DNA of 64,000 nucleotides from Neurospora crassa OR74A (Eukaryota > Ascomycota > Sordariomycetes > Sordariales > Sordariaceae): contig NC_026501.1 in NCBI RefSeq assembly GCF_000182925.2, positions 62,001-126,000 of the forward strand, given 5' to 3'. A program made the position numbers and the translations under genes. A model generated the notes under the pieces. It saw only the letters and a list, made by a program, of their open reading frames with translations. It was not told the DNA's origin and did no database searches. This document shows positions 12,121 through 24,336 of this stretch, one piece after another (within the stretch, counting starts at the first letter, position 1; every line of letters begins with the position of its first letter).

Positions 12121-13930
12121 ATTATTTTCCGATAAAGAATCTCGCTAACGACGTACAGACAGCCGATTTTCACTATAGGTCGTAAGGTAATTGATTTTAA
12201 GCCCTATACGGACTTCCTTCTACAAGCTTATTGCGATAAATTTAGCCGCGAGTAGATATTCGAAAACTTAGAGCAGATATTTAGAATTATAGTTAGACGG
12301 ACTATATTAAATAAATTTCTCAAAATACTAAATACAACCCCCAACCGCGGACTAATAATAATTATTAGCGACGAACTCTACAACGAAATTATAATTATTA
12401 TATAAAAATAGCCAATAATAGATATAGAGTTCTATATCTTATTAGAAGACTATAGTTTTATAATTTCAAAGATTGGTATAGCGTAGTTGCATTAACGTCT
12501 TCGAATTTTAAAGAAGTATATACCCAACCTTTTAGAAGAGAAATTAGTCAAAGTACGTATAATCTTAGAAGGCGTTAAAGAGTCTAACGAAGCGTACTTT
12601 ATTCGGAAATTTAATAAACGGGAATTATAATTCTACTTTACTAAATTCTTCGAATTTTATTTATTTAGAGAATTATTATTTACTTACTTTAAAGAACAAT
12701 TCCTAAAGGCGGTTTAAAAGAAGTTCAACCTTATACAATAATACTAAGGAGGGTAGACTATACCGGGTCCTAATTATATATAGTATATTAATATTTATTT
12801 AAAACTACGGCGGTTTAGTATTAAAGTTTATACTAAAATAGATACGTATTTATAATATATCCTGTAGTTTTATACGGGCGTATTTACTATAATAGCGAAA
12901 TTTATTTTCTATTAGTAAATAGAAATTATTAGGAAGTACGGGTTTATTTTAATACTTATATAAAGCGATTGTAGTAATAAAGTTAATATAATCGTAGGAG
13001 GGATTTACTTTATTATTTTAGGGAGTAAGGCGTAGTGGATTATAAAGCCTTATTAGTTAAATTTAAATACTATTATTATTATTAAGGAAGGTTAAATAGA
13101 AGGTAATTTTCCTATATAGTATAAGGTAGTAAAGAAGGATTAGGTACTACTAGTTTTCGGGCCCGATTACCTACTTAAAATATATAATATTTTCCTACGA
13201 AGAAAAAATACCGATAATTAACGGATTGAAAGTTGGTAGAAGCAATTGCATCGCAATCGAAGTTTCTTTTAGATAGTAAGTTCATTCCGAGTGCGATTAA
13301 CTAGTATTAATTTAATATAAATAGGATTATTTCTATAAACTCGAATATTCGGACGCGTAGACCGAAATAAGGATAGAGGACTATATTGCTCTACTCTTTA
13401 CCTTTATACCTTAAATTCGGATAGAATTTACCGACTAAGTCGATTATTAGAATTAATATACTATATATCTTCAGCCCAATCACTATTATATTATTTCCGG
13501 TCGACCGGTTACCTTATTCTATAACTATAATAAAAAGGAAATTTTTAATTATCGGTACTAAATAAATTGGAATAAATATATATAATTAAAGGAAATTATA
13601 TATAGAGATAATTTCGAATTCGACTATTACTTACCGTAAGAAATAATAGATTTATATACTTCCTTAATAGAAGATTTCGTATTATATACGCGAAATACCT
13701 ATAATTAGCCTTTCCAATAAGAATATAATTACCTTCGAAATAAGTTAAGAGACTATTTATTAGTAGGGCGGAATTTTAAACTCTAATTAATAGTAGTACT
13801 AATAAGCGCTTTCAACGAAGTTAAAGAGATAGTAAAATAAGTAGGCGGTAATATAGATAGGATAATAGAAGTTTTAGAGAATAGTATAGATAGAATTAAA
13901 GATAGTAATGATTATTAGTGTATGTAGGAG
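12121..13930 (+). pseudogene. possible relic reading frame(s) B
   Basis: With TAA/TAG read as mutated Gln, one frame (12,121 to about 13,195) and then the next (about 13,202 to 13,930) give protein-like text such as AYCDKFSREQIFENLEQIF and later YNYNKKEIFNYRYQINWNKY. The shift near 13,195 could be an old intron or a frameshift. Stop density (about 6-7%) is not below chance for such AT-rich DNA, and the family is unrecognised. This is therefore a weak call, given only because the stretch is more GC-rich than the spacers on both sides. Confidence 0.28.
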
Positions 13931-14589
13931 AGCAATTAATAGTAATTAACCGTAGATAGTAATTATTAATAGTATTATATATAAATTATTAAGTATAATT
14001 GCAAACTATAAGGATATATAGAACTTAATATATTAATCTATATACTTTTGGAGATATAATATTTTATAACTAGCTCAAATACTAATCTACAATATAAAAT
14101 ATTATAAGAAATTAAGAAAATAAAGAAGGGAAAAGTATAAAAGGTTTATAAATATTATTCTACTAAGAAAATTTTAATAAAAAAATATTTTACGGAGTTA
14201 ATAATTCGAAATTGTAAATTAAATATATTAAACTATCAAATTATAAAAATAATTTATTGTATAAAATAAAATAGAATAATTATTATATATAGCTACTGCT
14301 TGCGGCTCCGGATTAATAGAGTAGGTAGAGGGCCGGCCGAAAATAAGGCTATTCTATATCTATCGGAGGTAATTATTCGCAACCCTTTCTATTTAAGTAC
14401 GAAGCGCGCCGGAATCTCCTTAGTATTAATTAAATTTATTACCTCTTCTTCGTCTAAATTTATACCTACTAATATATAACCCTCTTTATTAAACAATACT
14501 TTTCTACTGGGTATTATATTAATTCTATCGTCTATAAGTTACTACTCCTCCTTTATATTACTTTCCTTTTATATATTAATTAATTATTA
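13931..14589. other. AT-rich spacer, no gene seen
   Basis: No coding signal I would trust. Short poly-G and poly-C runs occur nearby at 14,597 and 14,672. Confidence 0.5.
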
Positions 14590-14866
14590 AAAAGAGGGGG
14601 GGGGTTAATTAATCCCTACTTTCTCTTTTAGAATAGTACCCTTCTATATATTTACTTCGCCGTTAATAGCCCCCCCCCAGCTTAATATAATACTCTTATT
14701 TAACTTTAAATACCCGCCTTATATATAATTCCACTTCTGTATTTAATTTCTATTTAATTATAAATATATCCTTCAATACCCGCTCGTCTCTCTTTACGAA
14801 TTATCGCCTTCTACTACTCTCTTCCTTCTCTAGCCCGGGTTCCTCCTTAATAATAGTCTTCTTTAT
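14590..14866 (-). pseudogene. relic reading frame C, 3' part
   Basis: Continuation, on the minus strand, of the frame at 24,336-23,466 after removal of element 2 and one AGAAG copy. The first 35 codons after the junction have no stop and read as a charged, Lys/Glu/Arg-rich segment (KKPSIKKTIIKEEPGLEKEE). Later codons include about five TAA/TAG. The 3' limit is uncertain. Confidence 0.42.
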
Positions 14867-14871
14867 AGAAG

Positions 14872-15182
14872 TGTTACCGGATATATACAATTAGCTATAG
14901 AGTAGGGTGCTGGGCTGGCATGCAGCTCAATTGAGCTACGCCTAGTCCGGTACTATGGCCAGGGCACAACCAGTGCTATAGTTAGAGTGCAGGCTAGTCG
15001 CCTGCTATTGGCAAACAGCTGCTAGGAAGTGGGACGGTCCACCTTACAAGCTNNNNNNNNNNNNNNNNNNNNNNNNNNNNNNNNNNNNNNNNNNNNNNNN
15101 NNNNNNNNNNNNNNNNNNNNNNNNNNNNNNNNNNNNNNNNNNNNNNNNNNNNAATTTCTAAGCATCCTAGCAAACTATAACA
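14872..15182 (+). repeat. 5' LTR of element 2, with gap
   Basis: Direct repeat of 23,117-23,460. It starts TGTTACCGGATA and ends AACTATAACA. It contains 100 N at 15,053-15,152. The partner shows that 133 bp are really missing, which restores 344 bp. The part before the gap is little mutated. Confidence 0.88.
15053..15152. other. assembly gap (100 N)
   Basis: A run of exactly 100 N inside the 5' LTR of element 2. The corresponding partner sequence is 23,298-23,430, or 133 bp. Confidence 0.95.
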
Positions 15183-15184
15183 TT

Positions 15185-15199
15185 TAGTAGCTACAACTG
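15185..15199 (+). other. putative tRNA primer-binding site, element 2
   Basis: TAGTAGCTACAACTG lies two bases inside the 5' LTR. With one RIP-type change undone it begins TGG. The same sequence and offset occur in element 1 on the opposite strand. Confidence 0.55.
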
Positions 15200-18171
15200 A
15201 AAAATCCAATTAATTAAACTATTCTTAATTAATCGATCCCTTTATTAAGAAGTCGCTTAATTACTTTACGTATTACATTTCTAAACTAATTATTAAATCC
15301 TATAACTCTCTCCAGCGAATATTAACCCTATAATTAACCCCCTCTACCGGCTATTGCTACTTTAATTACTTTAATTATTTACCTTCCTTTCCTTTACACT
15401 CTTATTCAATTATACTTCGGCCCTTTAGTAAAATCCTTACGTACTTCTATTACTATTAATTTCTTTAACTATACTACCCCAATCTAAATTATTGCATCCG
15501 CGGACTTTAATATATACGACGTAATCCCTTAATACGATAGGTATCCCTCGTTCTAATAATTTTACTTTAATAACTTTATTTAATAATTCTCCCCTATTTT
15601 ATATTTATATAATTCTATAATTATAGTATTTATACTATACTATAAACCCCGAAACTATAGCTAACCCTATATTTAATTCCTTTAATAACGAAGATTTATT
15701 TAATAAACCGGCGCTACTTCCTCCTAACTTCTTTAAAATAACTTATTATAAAATATTAGAGAACCTAACAAAATAAATTACCTTTTAATTTAATTACAAT
15801 TCGCATATAATAAATATTAAATTTAGCAATAGCAGTAGTTTAAACCTATTACCCCTAGTAAATAACCCTAATAAAATCGATCCCTTCGTTATACCTCCCC
15901 CGGCGCTACCTACCGGCGGGGTCCCTCCTAATCCCCGGAAACTATCTAACCCTATTCCAATATTATTACTCTAATTTAATACTACTTTATCCGCCTTACC
16001 CAAATTCTATACCTTATTAATTAATACCTCAATTACTATTCGAAAGTTATACCGAACTAGAAGGAATATACTATCCGGCTATAACTATCTATATATAAAT
16101 ATACCCCCCAATCTACCTACTAGTAAAAATACTAACTAATTTATACTTACGCAAATAAAGTATTATAATTAAAATATTAATTGTAAATTCAATAATATTT
16201 AAAATAAATTTAATACTAATACAATTAAAATTAACTTCGTTAATATTCGTATTAATAACCTTAAGGCTAAAATAAATAAAAATATATCCTATTTCGATAA
16301 GGATATTAATAATATTATATTAAATATTAAGGATAATTTAAAGTACTCCTAGGGCGTCTATAATATAATTAAAAATATAAATACTAGCTTAAATATAGCT
16401 AACTAAAAGGTTAATCTATTTTATACTAACGTTAGCCAATTTAATTTATTATTTTATAAGGAATAAACTAAAATTAATTAATATTTCGATAGAGTAACTA
16501 AATTTCTAAATATTAGCGAAACCTAAGTAGAAAAAATATTTAAAGTAATTAAAGCTATTAAATAATAATTCCTCTCTATTACTAATTTCCGCAAATCTAA
16601 TACCTATTCGCCTATTATTAGTTAAGTATTAAATAATACCGAAGTAGTAGCTATTAGTAAATTAATAGAAATAATAATTCGTATAAGCCTTAAGATTCCT
16701 ACTATTGAATTCTATTCTATAGAAAAACGTATACCTAACTATAATTACCTAAATATTAAATTTAATAAATATTATACTATAATTACTAATAATATTAATA
16801 ATCCTAATTCTACCCGCTTCTATCGTACTAAATTAATCAATTTCTCTCCTAATATTAATAGAATAAAAGCGGCCTATTAACCGTATACCCTATTTAACTA
16901 TACTTATTCTAATTTACCCTTAAACTCCAATAATAATTAATCGGATAATTTTAATTTATTCCCGAAATATAATATCGCCGCTCCGAATCATCGCTTAATA
17001 AAGCTCTAAGGCCGCTTCGAAGTAACTACTTAATTCCAAAAGAAACTAACTACCAAAGTCCGTACAACGACTACTAAAGGAGAAAGTAAGTAAATTTCCA
17101 AAATATTAAGCTAAGGTAATAGAGGCAATAAACCCCCTAAGTTAAAGGTTAATAATAACCTATTATTAAATTCTAATTCTAATAAATCTAATTTTACTAA
17201 TTCCAAATATAAATACTATTATAGAAAATACCGCAAAACTAAAAAGGCTCGCCGCGAAAAGCGTTATAAATTCCGTCGCTATAATCGTAGTAATCCTAAC
17301 CCCAACAATTCTAACTCTAAGGATAGAAATACCCCTTCTCCCCGCCCCCCTCGTAGTAGCCCCCTTAGTAGTAATCCTCTTAACGGTAGTAGCAATCCAA
17401 TTAAAAACAATTCTAATAGCTATTACTATACTAATACTACTAATATTAAATACTCCTCTTACTTTTAAAAATCTAATTTTAAATTTAAATATAAAAATAT
17501 TAAATAATTTATCCCCTTTTATACTAACCCTAACGATATTAGTATTATTATTAATAATAAAACTTTAATTTATACAGACGCCTTCCTCTTCTACGAATAT
17601 TTACTATCCTTCTTCGAAAATAAAAATACTACCGCTAATACCGAAAAATAAATTATATAATACTTTTCTACTCTATTTAGTAGTACAACTATATTTTAAT
17701 AAAATAATAAAATCGATCCTCTAAAATATTAATTCCTATATTAAAATAGCTTCGAACTTATATTTAAAGTACTAATTGACTATTTTTTACCTAATTCAGC
17801 CATTACAATTAGGAAATTTACCGAAGATCGGCTTAAATTCAAAAATATTACCCGCAATAAGAACGCTTTATTACAATTTATTTAGCGCAAATTCTATTAC
17901 ATTCGCGCTATAAATATCTTCTACTATATTAGCGAGAATTAGTATAGCGTTATAATTTAGATTTGGATTAGTATAGATTTTAAAATTAAATAGTATTTTA
18001 ACCCCCTTAGAAAAAAGGGCATTCTAGTTAAATATTTAACGGAAATTGAAGGTATTAAAATAATTCTACTAGCGGCTACCTATAAGTATTACTCCTATAT
18101 TCAATAGAAAATTACCGGTACTATAATTAAAATTAAAATAATTATCCTTATTAAATAGTATAATAAAATTC

Positions 18172-18330
18172 GCGACCGCTATAACTGTAACTATTATAAT
18201 AATTATAACAATCGTTATAATAATTGTAACAATTAATGCGATTATTATAATAACCGCCGTAATAATTACCCTAATAACCGCCGCAACGACTGTCGTAACA
18301 ACTATAAGGATTTATATTGTAATAATTAGG
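18172..18330 (+). repeat. Arg/Asp-rich low-complexity tract in element 2
   Basis: One plus-strand frame gives repeated R-Y-N-N-C-N-N and R-R-N-N-type units. Allowing C-to-T (Arg to Cys) and G-to-A (Asp to Asn) changes, this is an R-D-D-rich repeat. It is not a zinc knuckle: the Cys spacing does not fit and most Cys look like mutated Arg. It lies upstream of the protease relic. Confidence 0.5.
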
Positions 18331-18829
18331 CTTACTATATTGATTCGGGGAGTAATAGAAGTACTAATACTAATATAGACGATAATTAAACCGCTTATAC
18401 TAATAATATATCTACTATATTTAGAAGTTCGGATTTAAATAATAGTAGAGGAGTATTCTATATTATTAAAATATTTATATTTAATTCCCGTAGTAAATTA
18501 AAGTATATTAATTACTATAAAGTCTTCCCTTTAATAAAACTAAAAAGATAATACGTAAAAAAATATCTAATATATTAATAGCCTAAATCGCTATTCTCAA
18601 TCGTACTATTATATTAAATATATATTTACTATCTTTAAGTATTCCTATTTAGAAACGTACTCTTTAATTACGTAGATTTCTACGAAGATGTAAAGCGAAG
18701 GTATAAAAAAATAGCGCCGACAAAAATCCCCTCGCCTAACGATTTACCGCTTTTTGAAGTATTAATTTATAAAAATAAGGAAATTTTAAAGGGACTACTA
18801 TTAAATTATACCTACCTCCGTATTATAAT

Positions 18830-18960
18830 TCGAATATTACTAACCGCTATAAAGATGGAAATTTATATAGACCTAGGAATAGCGAAGACTATTATTAGCC
18901 GAGAATTCCTTTTTATACTCAATTATATTATTTCGACCAATTATACTACAAAAATCCGAG
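18830..18960 (+). pseudogene. retropepsin relic of element 2
   Basis: The plus frame reads EIYIDLGIAKTIISREFL, close to the protease relic of element 1 and to gypsy-type aspartic proteases. The usual D-T/S-G is not intact, and stops occur on both sides. Confidence 0.55.
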
Positions 18961-20079
18961 GAATTAATAATAAATCTATTAAATTAATAGAATAAATAAT
19001 ATTTACCCTCTTTATAGAAGGTACTATTACTAGCGTACTAAGATTAATTAAAATTAAAATTACTAGTTAGATAATAGATAAATTCTAACCTAATTTACTC
19101 CTCGCTAACTCTTTCTTCTACCCCCAACAAACCGATATTAATTATAATACTGAATTAATTACCTTCCTAAATATAGGCCCCCTAATAGTCCTATTCTAAA
19201 TCTAACAATATAGAGTCAAATATATAAGGAAGGTTATAATATTAAAAAGGATAATATTATAATTAAGAAAAGAGGTAATAGTATTGGTATACTACAAACC
19301 CCTACCTAAGGGCTAGAATTTTATATTTAATTCTAAAAATAGTAGTATTGTTAATATAGTAATTAATTACAAATTACCTAAGTTAATCCTTTTTAAAAAC
19401 TCTACCCGCGGAATAAAAATCATTCTTAAGAAGTAATATATTAATTATATTAAAGAATATAAAGATAATAGTTACTTCGTAAATAATTAGAACGAAATTG
19501 AAACGGCGGCTTTTTTAATTTAAATATTCAATACTCTTAATAAAAACCCTATAATTACTATTAACGAAGCTATTAATTATATTATAGCTAATTACGTCCC
19601 GCTAATTAACCTCAAAATAAACCTTACCCCCGCTATCAAAACAATCGTACGAAGGTAATAACCTAAACCTAACCCTACGCCTACCACCAACCGTCCCGAA
19701 GCCCCTAAAATACCCGCCGTCCTTAAAAAACACTTAATTTTAAATATTTAGGTAGAAGGATTAAAAGTATTAATTAAGGAAGGCATATACATTTATACGG
19801 CCGATAAGGATTATATTTAAACTTTAGAAAAATTTATATAGTTATACTTAATACTTTAAATCGAAGGAGGCCTAATAGATATACCGGAAGAAGAGTATAT
19901 ACAGGTACTACTAGTAGAAGGGTAGTAGAACTAGAAGGTAATTATAAAAATGTACCTATTAAGTAAAAAGGAGTAAACTATTATTAATAAAATCTTTAAT
20001 ATATTATATAAATAGGGTAAAATATAGTAGATCACCCAAGCGATCCTATTTATACACCTAGTCTTCGTAGTATAGAAAG

Positions 20080-20440
20080 AAATAAGAGACGGATAATAAA
20101 AGGGACGCCCTATTATCGATATAAAGGTAATTAATAATTTTATTATTCCTAATAATTACCCTCTTCCCTTCTAAAAAATAATTATCGCTTTTATATAAAG
20201 GAAGTATTTCGTTGCAATTATTAACGTAGTAACCTTCTTCTACTAGTTTAGCGTTTAATTAAACTATTGAAATCGATTAACGCTTATTACCTATAGAAGG
20301 TTCGAAACCCTAACGGTTATTTAAATAGAATTCCGCAATACCCCCGCCTATATATAAAAGTTTATAGATTGCTTTTTCAATAATTATAAGGATTATTATT
20401 GTATATATATTAATAATATTATTATAGTATCTAATACTTA
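20080..20440 (+). pseudogene. reverse-transcriptase relic of element 2
   Basis: The plus strand reads GRPIIDIKVINNFIIPNNYPLPF, the R-x-x-x-D-x-R-x-L-N-x-x-x-x-x-x-x-Y-P-L-P motif, from about 20,107. It then gives RNTPAYI near 20,335 and DYYCIYINNIIIVSNT at 20,391-20,438. The last is the YIDD catalytic box with both Asp codons changed to Asn (20,412-20,417). Family Ty3/gypsy; dead. Confidence 0.85.
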
Positions 20441-23116
20441 AGAAGAATATATAGCCTATTTAACCGCTATCTTTGGATTATTTACCTTTAAGAATATTTC
20501 CCTCTTACCTAAAAAATCATTTCTAAGCTACCCTAATATCGAACTCTTAGGTTTCTATATCAACGGACTTAAATTATAAAATACTAAACAGCGGATTAAA
20601 GCGTTCAAAAAACTTATATTCCCAAATTAATTAAAGGCCCTCGAACAATACCTTAAGGTATTTAAATTTCTACGCTATTTAATACCTTATTACGCCCAAT
20701 TAGTAGAACCTTTATAGTAAAGAAAAATATAGCTCCTAACCGCGGGACGTACCTAAAGTACAATTATTAATAGTAAACCGGCTAAGAGAACTATTTATTA
20801 TATACGTATAAGGTTTACCCCTATACTTAAAGAGAAAGCCACCTTCAAGGCCATTTAAGTAGAAATCTATAGTAGTACTATACTTTATTACTTCAACCTA
20901 AATAAGTAAATATTCTTATAAATTAATAGCTCTATTGAGAAAAGCTTCAATATAATATTTTTCTACTTTAAAAATAATTATTAATAGGAACCCGGCTCGT
21001 ATATCCCAATAAACTAAATACTCCCTATTCTCTTTCTTAATAAGTATCTTACTAATACCGAAATTAAGTACAATCCTTCAAAGTTAGAAGTCGCTTACCT
21101 AGTATAAGCAATTAAGAGGTTACGGATGTGTATTTACTTGTATAATATAATTATTATTATTCTTACTAATTATTTTATAACGAAGGGTATTGTTGAATAA
21201 AAGTTATTATATACCTCTTTAATTAATAAGGATAATAAACAATTAATTAACGCCTCTATTTACCTTTCCTAATATAATATTAAAGTTTACTATTTACTTA
21301 GTAAGTTCAATTTCGTTCTAAACGTATTAAACTAATTTAAAACCGTTAATAACGTCCAATTAAGACTTAATAGTATACTAATCCTTAATAATATTTAATT
21401 AGCAATTAATTAAGTATTCTTAGCTATAATAAAAATAATCCTAAATAATAGCCTAAAATAATAATTTGTAACTACCTATAAGAAGGATAAGAAGTATATA
21501 GCGGTTATTAATAATCTTAAGGATTTTCGCTTAAATAATAAGGATATTATTACCTTTTAGTACCTAGGCTACCTATTCTTTATAATCGACAATATAATTT
21601 ATATTAATTAGCTAGATAGTATAAAAATTCTATACGTCCCTTATAACTATGTATAAAAAGTTTTAGAATTAATATATAATAAGAAGTACTACTTCGGATA
21701 AAATAGAATATTATATAATTTAAAGGGTTTTTCTATTCTTAATAAATCGTACCTAGTTAAAAAATATATACGAAATTGTCTATTATATAATTTTAATTAA
21801 ACGGACTATTCCGCTCTTATAGGATAATTTTAGACTATTCGGCTTAAGTTTAATAGTGTACTTCCTATACGTACGGTAGCTATTAATTTTATTATTGGAT
21901 TGCCGGAAGTACTTACTAAAGATTCCCTATAGAAATTCCTTAGCTATAATACTTTTAATTTATTAATACTTACAATTAATATTATTTTGAAACGGTTATT
22001 CCTTATCCCTAATTACTCTACTTATATAATAGAAAAATAGGGTATAGCCTTCGTACGTTTATTAATACTATTGGATTAGGGCTTTCTATTAGGAATTATT
22101 TCTAATTAGAATAGGAAATTTATATTTAATTTCTAATAAGGAATATAAAAAGCTTTAGGAATTAAATTTTTAATAATAATTATATACTATTTATAAAGAG
22201 ATAGTACCTTTAAGTATAAGAATTAAAGTATTAAAATCGCTATCTACTTTTATATTTTTAATTACTTTAATAAAAATTAATTATTCCTATTACTAACCTT
22301 CTAATAGAATTTTAATAGTATTTACGTAGAAGCTATTAAAATATTACTCTATAAGTACTTTTTTAGCTATTATCTATAAGGACCCCTAGAATTATTAAAC
22401 GATTTATTTTAAGAATATAATCCGGTACTATACAACTATATTTAAGAAAAAGCTTAGTTAGTTATAAATTTTACTATAGTTAAAGTTAAGCAATACTATA
22501 ACCCTAATTGTAAATTAATAGATATTAAAGTTAGAAATAAAATTTTTCTAAAATTATACTACAAATATTATTTACAGAACCGTCCATCCTATAAATTCTC
22601 TTAGTAACGTATTAATCCCTTTAAAGTTATTAAGAAAGTTAGAAAGTTAACTTTTAAATTAGAATTCCCCCCTATTATAAAAGGTATTTACCCGGTTATT
22701 TTAATTGCGTATTTTAAAAGAGCTCCTTATAAAGATAACCCCTTTGGACGAACTCCCCCAGCCCTAAAACCTATAGAGGACTCCCAAAAAGACTCGGAAC
22801 TAAAATTGGGCCTACAATACGAAGTAGAAAGATTAGTAACCTATAAGGAGTTAAGGGGAGGGAAAATAAAGTACTAAATTAAATAGAAAGGGTATAGTAA
22901 TAAAAATAATAAATAGTAAATTAAGGAGTAGTTTAAGAATACGCTATATCTAATTGCTAAGTATTAGGATAGGCGCGGTAGACGTTATAAAAGGGATTTT
23001 AGGAAAAAAGGCGCTAGAGAAGAGGATTTTAATAAGAAGGCTACCCGGAGGAGTATTCGAAAGAAGGATTGAGGTACTATTGAAGATAGTAGTCTTTTTA
23101 CGTGTGAGCCGGGATT

Positions 23117-23460
23117 TATTACCGGATATATATAATTAACTATAGAGTAGGGTACTAGGCTAGTATACAATTTAATTAAGCTACGCCTAGTCCGGTACTA
23201 TAGTTAGGGTATAACTAGTACTATAATTAGAGTACAGGTTAATTGCCTACTATTAGCAAACGGTTGCCAGGAAGTAGGACGGTCTACCCTATAAGTTAGG
23301 GTGGGCCTTGCTTGGACTAGGGATTCTTGTATAAAAGAATCCCTATTTAAGCCGGCCAACGGCCGCTTACTTCCTCTCTGCATCTCGCTTTCTTACTTTA
23401 ATATTATTGATTACATCAATGGATATTTGGAGTTTCTGAGCATCCCAGCGAACCGTAATA
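23117..23460 (+). repeat. 3' LTR of element 2
   Basis: A complete 344-bp LTR that starts TATTACCGG and ends CCGTAATA, followed by the target duplication AGAAG. Its interior (about 23,298-23,450) contains unmutated-looking, GC-richer sequence with a TATAAAAG box near 23,331, plausibly the LTR promoter. Confidence 0.88.
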
Positions 23461-23465
23461 AGAAG

Positions 23466-24336
23466 GTTTCTTTAAAATTAGGAATAATATAGTAGAATTC
23501 CCCTCGTTTAGAGATATAACCCGCTTCCGTACCTACTTTAGCGTTTCAATATCGTTATTCGTAATCCTAAGTTCTAAAATAGTTTAAATAAGTGTAATTA
23601 CTAAAGGCAAATCCTTCTTCAGCCTTTCTAATTCAATTTCCTACCAAAGTCCGTCGAAGTCGATAGCTTTGGAAAATTCTATATACAAGTCTATAAATTT
23701 AACTTTACCTCCATTACTAAACTAATCGATTCCTATAAATTCGAATAACTTAAAATTAGCTTCCTCTAGAGCTTTTTTAGCGAATATATATTTTTTACCG
23801 AAATATTAAATAAGAGCAAAATAATTTAGAAAGGGCCCTTTATTTAAAGTTTAATATTTAAAATTAGTATAAATAAAGCAATATAGAAGTTTACTATTAA
23901 CTTTAGAACCTAAATTACCTTTCAAATATTTAAAATACCTTATCTACCAATTAAAATTAATAAAATAAATATTCCGTATTAATTATCTATCTATTATATC
24001 TTTAGTATATTAATTTTGAGCTTTAGCAATATTTATTACCTCGTTTAGACTATTATCCTTTATACCTATAGGAATATAAGTAGCGTAGACGGAAAGTCCC
24101 TTCTTATAAATACGAATAGTATAAAGGATAATAATAGGCTTTAGTAGAATTAATACTAATAAATAAACTAGGCTAGTAGTTAGAGTATTTCCTTCTATAA
24201 TATATATAGTTTCGGGGGTATTAACGGGCTTCGTAGCGAAATACTATCTATATTTAATATATTTAATTTATTTCGGATATTTAGCTAAATATTTATTATA
24301 GCGAATACCGGTTTCTAGGCATCGTTCAAAATACAT
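23466..24336 (-). pseudogene. relic reading frame C, 5' part (interrupted by element 2)
   Basis: From an ATG at 24,336 the minus strand has one frame of about 290 codons with only about ten TAA/TAG and no TGA. That is about half the stop density expected for this composition. Every stop is a plausible mutated Gln codon. The text is protein-like, for example NTPETIYIIEGNTLTTS, then a long charged helix or coiled coil (LERLKKDLPLVITLIQTILE, about 23,590-23,650). It runs in phase through the AGAAG duplication into 14,866. I do not recognise the family. It is probably an older mobile-element or host gene killed by RIP. Confidence 0.5.

Larger units (their letters stand above)
14872..23460 (+). 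mobile_element. Ty3/gypsy-type LTR retrotransposon 2, RIP-mutated
   Basis: The element is bounded by direct LTRs 14,872-15,182 and 23,117-23,460, with the 5-bp target duplication AGAAG at 14,867-14,871 and 23,461-23,465. LTRs start TGTTACCGG (TATTACCGG in the right copy) and end AACA/AATA. On the plus strand, in order, it has a primer-binding site at 15,185, a gag-like region (about 15,900-17,500), an Arg/Asp-rich tract (18,172-18,330), a protease relic (about 18,850-18,920), a reverse transcriptase (about 20,095-20,440), then presumed RNase H and integrase to about 22,900. All frames are full of stops. It is a relative of element 1 by protease, tract, primer site and RT, but its LTRs differ. 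Confidence 0.9.

Noticed and set aside
18172-18330. Zinc-knuckle cluster in element 2
   Set aside because: Cys spacing does not fit CCHC and most Cys codons look like Arg codons changed by C-to-T mutation.
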